A stretch of 64,000 nucleotides of DNA, taken from Gemmobacter sp. 24YEA27 (GTDB taxonomy: Bacteria; Pseudomonadota; Alphaproteobacteria; Rhodobacterales; Rhodobacteraceae). Of this stretch, positions 57,579-64,000 are shown in pieces. A program made the position numbers and the translations under genes. The DNA is taken from contig NZ_JASJPW010000001.1 of NCBI RefSeq assembly GCF_030052995.1, positions 2,408,001 through 2,472,000 on the forward strand, read 5' to 3'. Position 1 is the first letter of the stretch; each line of letters opens with the position of its first letter. Below the pieces are notes generated by a model. The model searched no databases. It worked only from the letters and a program-made list of their open reading frames with translations, and had not been told where the DNA came from.

Positions 57579-57605
57579 CCTGAAGCGCAATCCGCTTCTC
57601 ATCAT

Positions 57606-57630
57606 GCCCGGCCGCCGCGCCGGGCTTTTT
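57606..57630 (+). terminator. Late-region terminator 3
   Basis: GCCCGGC/GCCGGGC with a 6-nt loop and TTTTT. Preceded by GCAATCCGCTTCTCATCAT, related to the lead-in of terminators 1 and 2. Confidence 0.8.
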
Positions 57631-57684
57631 CACAACCCCACCCATCGGCTCGCTTCGGCGGGCCTTTTTCTATGGAGCAACGAC

Positions 57685-58308
57685 ATGACCGAGGCATTTT
57701 TTGCCGCGATCCGAACGCTATTCGGCGGCAGCCTGAAACAGCCACAGGTTGATGGCCTCAACGCCATCCTTGCCGCCACCACGACCCTGCCGCGCAGCTT
57801 CCGCGCTTACATCCTCGCCACGGCGTATCATGAGACGGCGCACACCATGCAGCCGATCCGGGAATATGGCCGGGGCAAGGGTAAGAAATACGGCGTGGTC
57901 GATCAGACCGGCAAAGCGCCATATGGCCGGGGCTATGTCCAGCTCACCTGGCGCGAGAACTACCAGCGTGCTGATCGTGAGCTTGGGCTCGGCGGCCGGC
58001 TGGCGAAGGATTACGACCTCGCGCTTGATCCGGCCATATCCGCGCAGATCCTTGTCGAGGGAATGCTCGACGGCTGGTTCACCGGCAAGGCGCTGCGGGA
58101 CTATCTGCCCGGCGATTATGTCGGGGCGCGGCGCATCGTCAACGGCACCGACCGGGCGCAGCAGATCGCGGGCTATGCCAAGGCCTTCGAGGCGGCGCTC
58201 GTCGCGGGCGGTGATCCTGTCCCTGCGGCGCAACCGCCTGCGTCCGGGGGCGGCCTGATGTCCGCACTTCTCAATCTCATCACCCGCATCTTCGGAGGCA
58301 AGAAATGA
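57685..58308 (+). CDS. GH19-type endolysin
   Basis: 207 residues from ATG 57685. GH19 chitinase/lysozyme fold: the first catalytic Glu50 in AYHETAHTMQPIREYG, then YGRGYVQLTWRENYQRAD. It cleaves the glycan strand of peptidoglycan. A hydrophobic C-terminal stretch (LMSALLNLITRIFG) may hold it at the membrane. Overlaps the next gene by 4 nt. Confidence 0.88.
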   Translation: MTEAFFAAIRTLFGGSLKQPQVDGLNAILAATTTLPRSFRAYILATAYHETAHTMQPIREYGRGKGKKYGVVDQTGKAPYGRGYVQLTWRENYQRADRELGLGGRLAKDYDLALDPAISAQILVEGMLDGWFTGKALRDYLPGDYVGARRIVNGTDRAQQIAGYAKAFEAALVAGGDPVPAAQPPASGGGLMSALLNLITRIFGGKK

Positions 58309-58490
58309 CCATCGTCATCGCGCGGATCATCGCGCGCTATCTGGCCGGGGCGCTGGTGGCCTATGGGCTACTGGAGCATCCCGACGCCCGGGCCGTGGAG
58401 CCTGACCTTGCCATCCTGATCGGGGCAGGGATCGGGATGCTGACAGAGGGTGCCTATGCGCTGGCGCGGCGCTTCGGGTGGGCGACGTGA
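58305..58490 (+). CDS. Small holin-like membrane protein
   Basis: 61 residues with two membrane helices (IIARYLAGALVAYGLL; LAILIGAGIGMLTEGAYAL). Follows the endolysin; related to the fused fragment at 31545-31631. It may be a second holin or antiholin. Confidence 0.65.
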   Translation: MTIVIARIIARYLAGALVAYGLLEHPDARAVEPDLAILIGAGIGMLTEGAYALARRFGWAT

Positions 58491-58729
58491 TCGCCTGGCT
58501 TCTCAGCGAGTTCGGCGGCTGGCTGGCTGGTGCGGGGGCGGTGATCGTCGCCCTTGTCACCGCTTGGTGGCGGGGCCGGGTCAGCGCAAAACAACAGACC
58601 GCGCTGAAGGCAGCGGAGGGCTACAGCAAAACCCGCAGGAGGATGGATGATGCGGACACTGAAATTCATGGCGCCGATCCTGACGCTGCTCGCCGCTGGC
58701 TGCGTGAGCGGGACGCAAACCAGCGATGA
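58487..58729 (+). CDS. Spanin-like inner-membrane protein (Rz position)
   Basis: 80 residues from GTG 58487 (GTGA overlap with the previous stop; GTG 58478 is the alternative). An N-terminal membrane helix (GGWLAGAGAVIVALVTAWW) precedes a charged helix. The next gene begins inside it in another frame. Confidence 0.6.
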   Translation: MIAWLLSEFGGWLAGAGAVIVALVTAWWRGRVSAKQQTALKAAEGYSKTRRRMDDADTEIHGADPDAARRWLRERDANQR

Positions 58730-58856
58730 TGCGATCTGCGATGGATCGAGGGCGGCGCGGGCCGATCATGCGGCGGTCCTGGCGGTGTCGCCGGATGACC
58801 GGGCCGTAGTGAGCGGGGCTCGGCTGATCGCGCTGATCGATGCAGGGTGTGGCTGA
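58647..58856 (+). CDS. Rz1-like small lipoprotein
   Basis: 69 residues. Signal with lipobox LLAAGC, then CDGSRAARADHAAVL. Nested with the Rz-position gene, as in known spanin pairs that fuse inner and outer membranes at lysis. Confidence 0.65.
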   Translation: MMRTLKFMAPILTLLAAGCVSGTQTSDDAICDGSRAARADHAAVLAVSPDDRAVVSGARLIALIDAGCG

Positions 58857-58901
58857 TTTTGTGATTTGCAGAATCGGTGAATGTTCTTCAAATGTTCCTG
58901 C

Positions 58902-59141
58902 ATGTTCGCTCACCATCTCCACCTCACCTGTCGATGCGGTCACCACCGCCAGATCCGCGCTGAGGATATTCCCGAGGCATGGCAGCAGGATCGGCTGAAC
59001 ATCCGGCCTGAGGTATTCGAGAGGATGCTTTGCCTCGTCTGCGGTAAGCGCGGGCGCCCACAGTCGACCATCATTGACCCCGTTCATACCGGGCCAGCCG
59101 GCGATGGCTGGCTGCGCAAAAGCCAATCACAGGATCAGTGA
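58902..59141 (+). CDS. Small zinc-finger-like protein
   Basis: 79 residues from ATG 58902 (ATG 58881 is the alternative). HLTCRCGHHRQIRAEDIPEA and MLCLVCGKRGRP give two CxC/CxxC pairs. Common at phage right ends; function unknown. Confidence 0.55.
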   Translation: MFAHHLHLTCRCGHHRQIRAEDIPEAWQQDRLNIRPEVFERMLCLVCGKRGRPQSTIIDPVHTGPAGDGWLRKSQSQDQ

Positions 59142-59148
59142 GGCACCC

Positions 59149-59376
59149 ATGATCATCCTCTACACCTCGCCGGGCTGTGGCCCGTGCGTTGCAACGAAGC
59201 GCGCGCTGGATCGGGCAGGGCTGGCCTATGAGGAGCGGGCTGGGGCTGACTGGCCGGAAGAGGTCGAGCGTCTGGCCCGGATCGCCGGCTCGCGGCAGGG
59301 GCCGCTGGTGGTGGCCGGGGATCAGGTGTGGTCGGGGTTTCGTGGCGATCTGATTGCGAGGCTGGCGGTTGTGTGA
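59149..59376 (+). CDS. Glutaredoxin-like redoxin (NrdH-type)
   Basis: 75 residues with the active site CGPC (Cys10, Cys13) in MIILYTSPGCGPCVATKRAL. Phage-encoded redoxins of this kind can support ribonucleotide reductase. Last gene before attR; 59377-59558 holds only short direct repeats. Confidence 0.8.
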   Translation: MIILYTSPGCGPCVATKRALDRAGLAYEERAGADWPEEVERLARIAGSRQGPLVVAGDQVWSGFRGDLIARLAVV

Positions 59377-59558
59377 TTGAGAGCGCCAGCCGCTCAAGCC
59401 CGAATCGCGAACATCCTTCGGGACTTTCTTCGGGACTCCCTGGGACTTTCCTGCCTGAGTTGGCCGATGTTGTCCGAATGTTCCAAAATCGCCAAATGCG
59501 GGAAATCTCCGTAATTGGCGATTTAACCAATTAATATCAGATAGTTACTTGGAGGGGC

Positions 59559-59606
59559 GCTGGAGCGGGTGAAGGGAATCGAACCCTCGTATTCAGCTTG
59601 GGAAGC
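59559..59606. repeat. Right attachment site (attR), 48-bp direct repeat
   Basis: Identical to 32532-32579; covers the 3' part of the tRNA-Gly gene up to the anticodon region. Confidence 0.92.
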
Positions 59607-59634
59607 TGCTGCTCTGCCATTGAGCTACACCCGC
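59561..59634 (-). tRNA. tRNA-Gly (anticodon CCC)
   Basis: 74 nt including an encoded CCA. Acceptor stem GCGGGTG/CACCCGC, anticodon loop TTCCCAA, T-loop TTCGATT. The prophage has inserted at its 3' end, leaving the gene whole. Confidence 0.95.
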
Positions 59635-59706
59635 ATAGCTGTTCAGCTACGCGAGTGGCGGTGTAAGGTCAAGCGGGGCTCTGCGGCGGATTGCGATTTT
59701 CGGGCT

Positions 59707-61743
59707 TCAGCGCCGGCGCCGGCGGCCTTCTCCTCCGCCTGATCCTCCGGTGTTGAAGGAGACCTCGGGCAGGGTGACCACTTTCGCGAGTTCGGGGAAG
59801 AGATCGACCGCATTGGGAATTGCGCTTGCATTGACGAAATGCTCCTGGAAGCGCGGCTCGATCGCGGTCTCGACTTTGTGAATCTCGTGCACGGTCGCTT
59901 CGATCTGATCGCGCGCCGCTCGGTTCAGGAGCGCGATCCGCGCGCCGGTGCCGGCAGCATTGCCGGCCGAGGTGACATGATCCAGCGGCACATCCGGGAT
60001 CATCCCCAGCACCATCGCGTGTTTCGGCGAGATATGCGCGCCAAACGCGCCGGCCAGCGTCACGCGGTCGACATGATCGATGCCCATCGCATCCATCAGA
60101 AGCTTTGCCCCGGCATAGAGTGCCGATTTAGCCAGTTGAATCGCGCGGATATCGCCCTGTGTTACAGTGATCCTGGGGCCACCCTCTGCGCTGCCATCAT
60201 GGATCAGATAAGAGAAGGTACGGCCATGCGGCTCGGCGCGCGCCGTGCCGGTCTGGTCAGGGCCGCCAATCAATCCACTCGGATCGACGAGGCCCGCCAT
60301 CCGCATCTCGGCCACGGCTTCGATGATGCCGGAGCCGCAGATGCCGGTAATGCCGGTTGTTGCGGTCGCTTCGGTGAACCCGGGCTCATCCGACCAGAGT
60401 TCGGATCCGATCACCCGGAAGCGCGGCTCTTTCGTGATCGGGTCGATGGTGAGGCGCTCGATCGCGCCAGCGGCCGCGCGCTGGCCGGAAGAAATCTGTG
60501 CCCCTTCAAAGGCGGGACCGGTCGGAGAGGAACAGGCCAGGACACGGCTTTCATTCCCGAGCAGGATCTCGGCATTGGTCCCAACATCAACAATGAGCAC
60601 CATGTCTTTGGATTTATTCGGTTCTTCTGAAAGTGCCACGGCTGCGGCATCGGCGCCGACATGACCTGCGATACAGGGCAGGACATAGACCCGGGCATTG
60701 TGGTTCATCGCCGTCAGATCCAGCGCGCGCGCGTCGAGCGAGAGCGAATCCGAGGTCGCCAGCGCGAAAGGCGCCTGGCCGAGTTCCACCGGATCAATCC
60801 CGAGGAAGAGGTGATGCATCACGGGATTGAAAACAATCACCATTTCATAGATTTGCGAAGGCGAAATGCCGGCTTCCTCCGAGATCGAGACCACCAGATT
60901 GTTGATCGCCTCGCGTACGGCTTTGGTCATCTCGACATCGCCGCCCGGGTTCATCATCGCGTAGGAGACCCGGCTCATCAGGTCTTCGCCAAAACGGATC
61001 TGCGGGTTCATCAGGCCAGACGAGGCCAGCACCTTGCCGGTCGAAAGGTCGCAAAGATGCGCCGCGATTGTGGTGGAGCCGAGATCGACCGCGAGGCCGT
61101 AAAGCGGCTCTTCAGCATAGCCGGGGAAGAGGTCGAGGATGCGATGCGCCGCGTCGTGATTGCCCTGGTTCAGGATCGCGGTGACCTTCCATTCGCCCTT
61201 GCGAAGCACGGTCTGGAGTTTGCGCAGAATGGTAAGATCTGCCGTTACATCTTTGATATTCCACTGCTCTTGCAACGCGCGCTTAAGGCGTTCGAAATCG
61301 CCGGTGGGGATATGCATGTCGGGCTCTTCCACCTCGACATAGAAGCTGCGGGTGGCGGGATCCATCGCGATGTCGCGCTCTGTCGCGGACTTGCGGATGA
61401 CCTGTTTATGGACCTGGCTTTCGGGCGGCACGTCGATGACGATATCGCCCATGACTTTGGCCTGGCAGCCAAGCCGGCGGCCCTCTTTCAGGCCGCGGAT
61501 GCGGTTGTAGCGATCCTCGACCGCGTTCCAATCGGAAAGCGCGCCGGGTTCGACGGTGACGCCATGTTTCGGGAATTCGCCATAACCCGGGGTGATCTGG
61601 CATTTCGAACAGATGCCGCGGCCGCCGCATACAGAATCGAGATCGACGCCGAGGCTGCGCGCGGCCTGGAGGACCGGGGTGCCATGCGCGAAACGTCCGC
61701 GTTTGCCCGATGGGGTGAAAATGACGAGTGCGTCTTCTGACAT
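59707..61743 (-). CDS. Ferredoxin-ASKHA reductive activator (RACo-like, DUF4445)
   Basis: 678 residues. The N-terminal 2Fe-2S ferredoxin domain (about 1-95) has CGGRGICSKC and GCQAKV. A linker region and a large ASKHA ATPase part follow (about 215-640: AVDLGSTTIAAHL, VDVGTNAEI, TLAGAFGAHISP). Related RACo proteins use ATP to re-reduce inactive cob(II)alamin on corrinoid methyltransferases. No partner methyltransferase is in the window, although one may lie elsewhere. A Gly/Arg-rich tail ends it. Confidence 0.9.
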   Translation of the reverse strand: MSEDALVIFTPSGKRGRFAHGTPVLQAARSLGVDLDSVCGGRGICSKCQITPGYGEFPKHGVTVEPGALSDWNAVEDRYNRIRGLKEGRRLGCQAKVMGDIVIDVPPESQVHKQVIRKSATERDIAMDPATRSFYVEVEEPDMHIPTGDFERLKRALQEQWNIKDVTADLTILRKLQTVLRKGEWKVTAILNQGNHDAAHRILDLFPGYAEEPLYGLAVDLGSTTIAAHLCDLSTGKVLASSGLMNPQIRFGEDLMSRVSYAMMNPGGDVEMTKAVREAINNLVVSISEEAGISPSQIYEMVIVFNPVMHHLFLGIDPVELGQAPFALATSDSLSLDARALDLTAMNHNARVYVLPCIAGHVGADAAAVALSEEPNKSKDMVLIVDVGTNAEILLGNESRVLACSSPTGPAFEGAQISSGQRAAAGAIERLTIDPITKEPRFRVIGSELWSDEPGFTEATATTGITGICGSGIIEAVAEMRMAGLVDPSGLIGGPDQTGTARAEPHGRTFSYLIHDGSAEGGPRITVTQGDIRAIQLAKSALYAGAKLLMDAMGIDHVDRVTLAGAFGAHISPKHAMVLGMIPDVPLDHVTSAGNAAGTGARIALLNRAARDQIEATVHEIHKVETAIEPRFQEHFVNASAIPNAVDLFPELAKVVTLPEVSFNTGGSGGGEGRRRRR

Positions 61744-61880
61744 GGGTTTGGCCTCTGGTCCTCTCGCGCAACCCCGGTTCTAACGGAATGGGCGGCGGGG
61801 CAAGGGCGGGAAGCGTCAGGTTGCGCCCTGTTCGCGGCGTGATCACGACAGGAATGGTGCGGCGTGGGGGCAAGGGCGCA

Positions 61881-61933
61881 GTCGGGGGCCAGCCTCCGAA
61901 CCCCCGGAGTATTTTTATCAGAAGGAAAAGGAG
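61881..61933. repeat. Rhodobacterales-type intergenic hairpin repeat, copy 2
   Basis: Matches the plan of 6836-6897: a GGGGG...CCCCC hairpin, then GGAGTATTTTTATCAGAAGG and AAAAGG. Confidence 0.45.
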
Positions 61934-61971
61934 GAGTTGACGGCATGCAAGGCTGCGCATAGCGGAGGCGC

Positions 61972-63792
61972 ATGGCACGCGCACCTCTTCTTCAGCTTTC
62001 GGGGATTTCGCTGACTTTCGGCGGCAATCCGGTATTTGATGATCTTTCGCTGACCGTTCAGCCGGGTGACCGGGTGGCGCTGGTCGGGCGCAATGGCACC
62101 GGAAAATCCACACTCATGAAAGTGATGGCCGGCCTTGTTGAGGCGGATAAGGGCCAGGTCGTGGTGCCCGCCGGCGTCACGGTCGGCTATATGGAGCAGG
62201 ATCCGGATCTGTCCGGCTTTGCGACTCTGGGTGAATTCGCGGCCTCGAAATTGCCCGAGGATGAGGCATGGCGGCTCTCGACCGTGGCGGATGGGCTGAA
62301 ATTCGACCCGGATGTGCCGGTGGCGACGGCGTCCGGCGGCGAGAAACGCCGGGCGGCTCTGGCGAAACTGCTCGCCGAGGCACCGGAACTCATGCTCCTC
62401 GATGAGCCGACCAACCATCTGGACATCCAGGCCATTGAATGGCTGGAAAATGAGCTGCGCGACACGCGGGCGGCCTTCGTGCTGATCAGCCATGACCGCA
62501 CGTTTCTGAAGGCCCTGACACGCGCCACTTTGTGGATAGATCGCGGCGAGGTGCGGCGGCGCGAATCCGGGTTCGACGGTTTCGAGGACTGGCGCGAGAC
62601 GATCTGGGCCGAAGAAGACGAGGCGCGTCACAAGCTGGATCGCAAGATCAAGGCCGAGGCGAAATGGGCGGTCGAGGGCATTTCTGCCCGCCGCAAGCGC
62701 AATCAGGGCCGGGTCCGGGCGCTCGCGGCTCTGCGCGAGGAGCGGTCCTCGCAGATCCGCCGCCAGGGCACGGCGGCGATGGCGCTGGAAAGCGGGCCGG
62801 TCTCGGGCAAACGGGTGATTGAGGCGGTCGGGCTGACCAAGGGGTTTGGCGATAAGACGATTGTCAGGGATTTTGACCTGCGGGTGCAGCGCGGTGACCG
62901 TGTGGCTTTTGTCGGCCCGAACGGGGTTGGCAAGACCACGCTGCTGAAACTGCTGACCGGCGAGATTGCACCTGATGCCGGGACGGTCACGCTTGGGACC
63001 AGTCTTGAGATCGCGGTTTTCGACCAGACGCGTTCGCGCCTCGATCCGGATGCGAGCCTTTGGGAAAACCTGACCGGTGACCCGCTGATGGCAGTTTCGG
63101 GGGCGTCGGACCAGGTCATGGTGCGGGGTATACCGAAACATGTGGTCGGCTATCTGAAGGATTTCCTCTTTGATGAGGGACAGGCGCGGGCGCCGGTGCG
63201 CTCGCTGTCGGGCGGCGAGAAGGCGCGGCTTTTGCTGGCTAAAATTATGGCCTTGCCGTCCAATCTTCTGATCTTGGACGAGCCGACCAATGACCTTGAT
63301 GTCGAAACGCTTGATCTGCTGCAGGATATCCTGGGCGAATTTGACGGGACGGTGCTGCTGGTCAGCCATGACCGCGATTTCATCGACCGGGTGGCGACTG
63401 CAACGGTGGCGATGGAGGGGGATGGCCAGGTGACGGCCTATCCCGGCGGCTGGTCGGATTATGTGCGCCAAAGGCCTGACCGGCAGGCGCAAATGATCGC
63501 AGCCCCAAAGGCCGCGCCAAAAGCCGTCGAGAAAGAAACCGCAGCCACTTCAAATGGTTCTGCTCTGTCTTTCACAGAAAAAAAGCGGCTCGCGGACCTG
63601 CCGTCGCAGATGGAAAAGCTGGAGGCAGAGATCAACCGCCTCAGCGACCTTCTTGCCCAGGCCGATCTGTTCGAACGCGAACCAGTCAAGTTCCGCAAGG
63701 CCAGTGAGATGCTGGCCGAACGTGAGGCGGCACTGGCTGCGGCGGAAGCGGAATGGCTCGGCCTCGCGGAACGGGCCGAAGGCCAGGGCTGA
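61972..63792 (+). CDS. ABC-F family ATPase (Uup-like)
   Basis: 606 residues with no membrane segments. Two ABC domains: Walker A GRNGTGKST (about 39-47) and GPNGVGKTT (about 315-323), signatures SGGEKRR and SGGEKAR, and Walker B LLDEPTNHLDI and LDEPTNDLDV. A C-terminal coiled coil (about 540-600) marks the Uup type. ABC-F proteins act on ribosomes; Uup also affects DNA-repeat stability. It begins shortly after the hairpin repeat. Confidence 0.93.
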   Translation: MARAPLLQLSGISLTFGGNPVFDDLSLTVQPGDRVALVGRNGTGKSTLMKVMAGLVEADKGQVVVPAGVTVGYMEQDPDLSGFATLGEFAASKLPEDEAWRLSTVADGLKFDPDVPVATASGGEKRRAALAKLLAEAPELMLLDEPTNHLDIQAIEWLENELRDTRAAFVLISHDRTFLKALTRATLWIDRGEVRRRESGFDGFEDWRETIWAEEDEARHKLDRKIKAEAKWAVEGISARRKRNQGRVRALAALREERSSQIRRQGTAAMALESGPVSGKRVIEAVGLTKGFGDKTIVRDFDLRVQRGDRVAFVGPNGVGKTTLLKLLTGEIAPDAGTVTLGTSLEIAVFDQTRSRLDPDASLWENLTGDPLMAVSGASDQVMVRGIPKHVVGYLKDFLFDEGQARAPVRSLSGGEKARLLLAKIMALPSNLLILDEPTNDLDVETLDLLQDILGEFDGTVLLVSHDRDFIDRVATATVAMEGDGQVTAYPGGWSDYVRQRPDRQAQMIAAPKAAPKAVEKETAATSNGSALSFTEKKRLADLPSQMEKLEAEINRLSDLLAQADLFEREPVKFRKASEMLAEREAALAAAEAEWLGLAERAEGQG

Positions 63793-63816
63793 ACGCTCTC
63801 CAATCTGCTCTGACTG

Positions 63817-63846
63817 GCATTCCGCCCGGCGACACGGGCGGAATGC
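63817..63846 (+). terminator. Terminator after the ABC-F gene
   Basis: Perfect 12-bp stem GCATTCCGCCCG/CGGGCGGAATGC with loop GCGACA, then AGCCGGTTTTC. From here to 64000 I see no gene. Confidence 0.75.
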
Positions 63847-64000
63847 AGCCGGTTTTCAATCTGGCCCAGGCGGCTTTTGGCCAGGGGTGAACCGACCTGT
63901 TCACAATTGATCGCGCAATGCTCACGCCCTGGTGAGGTCGGGTTGCGCAGCGGCTCAAAGGCTCCGATGTCTTGCGCAGCACATCCCCGGCGGAGGCGGC

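Larger units (their letters stand above)
53903..57580. mobile_element. Cassette-like array of cargo genes separated by ~95-bp repeats
   Basis: Six structured repeats (R1-R6) alternate with single unrelated genes between the holin and the endolysin. Genes are mostly on the plus strand with the repeat after the stop, as in integron cassettes, but no integron integrase or clear attC core (GTTRRRY) is visible. Base composition changes from gene to gene, suggesting separate origins. Confidence 0.5.
32532..59606. mobile_element. Lambdoid-type prophage in tRNA-Gly(CCC), head and tail module deleted
   Basis: A 27-kb element bounded by 48-bp direct repeats, with integrase at one end and the tRNA at the other. 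It holds leftward integration/recombination genes, a control region with five operators, rightward replication genes, distal tail genes, a lysis module and a cargo block. Terminase, portal, capsid and most tail genes are absent because of a deletion at about 46.1 kb, so it should not form particles without help. Confidence 0.92.

Noticed and set aside
53903..57580. Classical integron
   Set aside because: No integron-type integrase, and no RYYYAAC/GTTRRRY attC core at the repeat ends.

Overview
The window reads as chromosomal DNA of an alphaproteobacterium of the order Rhodobacterales (Paracoccaceae-like). It is GC-rich and carries a Rhodobacterales-type glycogen operon, bactofilin/M23 and DUF455/Bcp gene pairs, an rpsB-tsf pair, and two copies of a short hairpin repeat I know from intergenic regions of this group. 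The assignment rests on recognising protein families, not on a database search.

Layout. (1) 1-12.1 kb: the 3' end of an unknown gene, an Rrf2-family regulator, and a divergent operon glgP-glgB-glgC-glgA-glgX-pgm for glycogen synthesis and breakdown. (2) 12.2-29.5 kb: housekeeping genes (class II DAHP synthase, OmpA-like protein, bactofilin plus M23 peptidase, DUF455 protein, Bcp peroxiredoxin, AsmA-like protein, QueA, an MFS transporter, DUF924 protein, dihydrolipoyl dehydrogenase, rpsB, tsf). (3) 29.6-30.4 kb: a LuxR-type solo regulator. (4) 30.7-32.6 kb: the decayed right end of one prophage. (5) 32.5-59.6 kb: a second, related prophage lying between 48-bp direct repeats and inserted at the 3' end of a tRNA-Gly(CCC) gene. 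(6) 59.7-64 kb: chromosome again, with a ferredoxin/ASKHA activator and an ABC-F ATPase.

The main prophage has lambda-like logic. A small HTH repressor (43.9-44.2 kb) sits among five copies of a 12-bp palindrome (consensus TGCCAATTGGCA). Two copies lie at the head of a long leftward early operon (pentapeptide protein, Erf-type recombinase, SSB-like protein, HNH, excisionase, integrase), and three lie between the repressor and the rightward genes (Cro-position protein, RusA-like, DUF1376). The late module is damaged: the DUF1376 gene runs straight into the last part of a tail tape-measure gene, so terminase, portal, capsid and most tail genes are absent. Distal tail genes, an SGNH-hydrolase tail protein, holin, GH19 endolysin and spanin-like genes remain.

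Between holin and endolysin lies the least explained part, 53.1-57.6 kb. Six unrelated small genes (TauE/SafE transporter, GNAT acetyltransferase, four unknowns) are separated by imperfect, hairpin-forming repeats of about 95 bp with ends of the form AATGNCCGC...GCGGNCATT, like a gene-cassette array without a recognisable integron.

Quality warning. Five genes (glgB, a DUF1828 gene, a tail gene hit twice, the SGNH tail gene, lpdA) are each broken by loss of one base in a short G or C run, and every one is restored to its family's expected shape by adding that base back. This pattern suggests residual homopolymer errors in the assembly rather than six real mutations, but the sequence alone cannot settle it.
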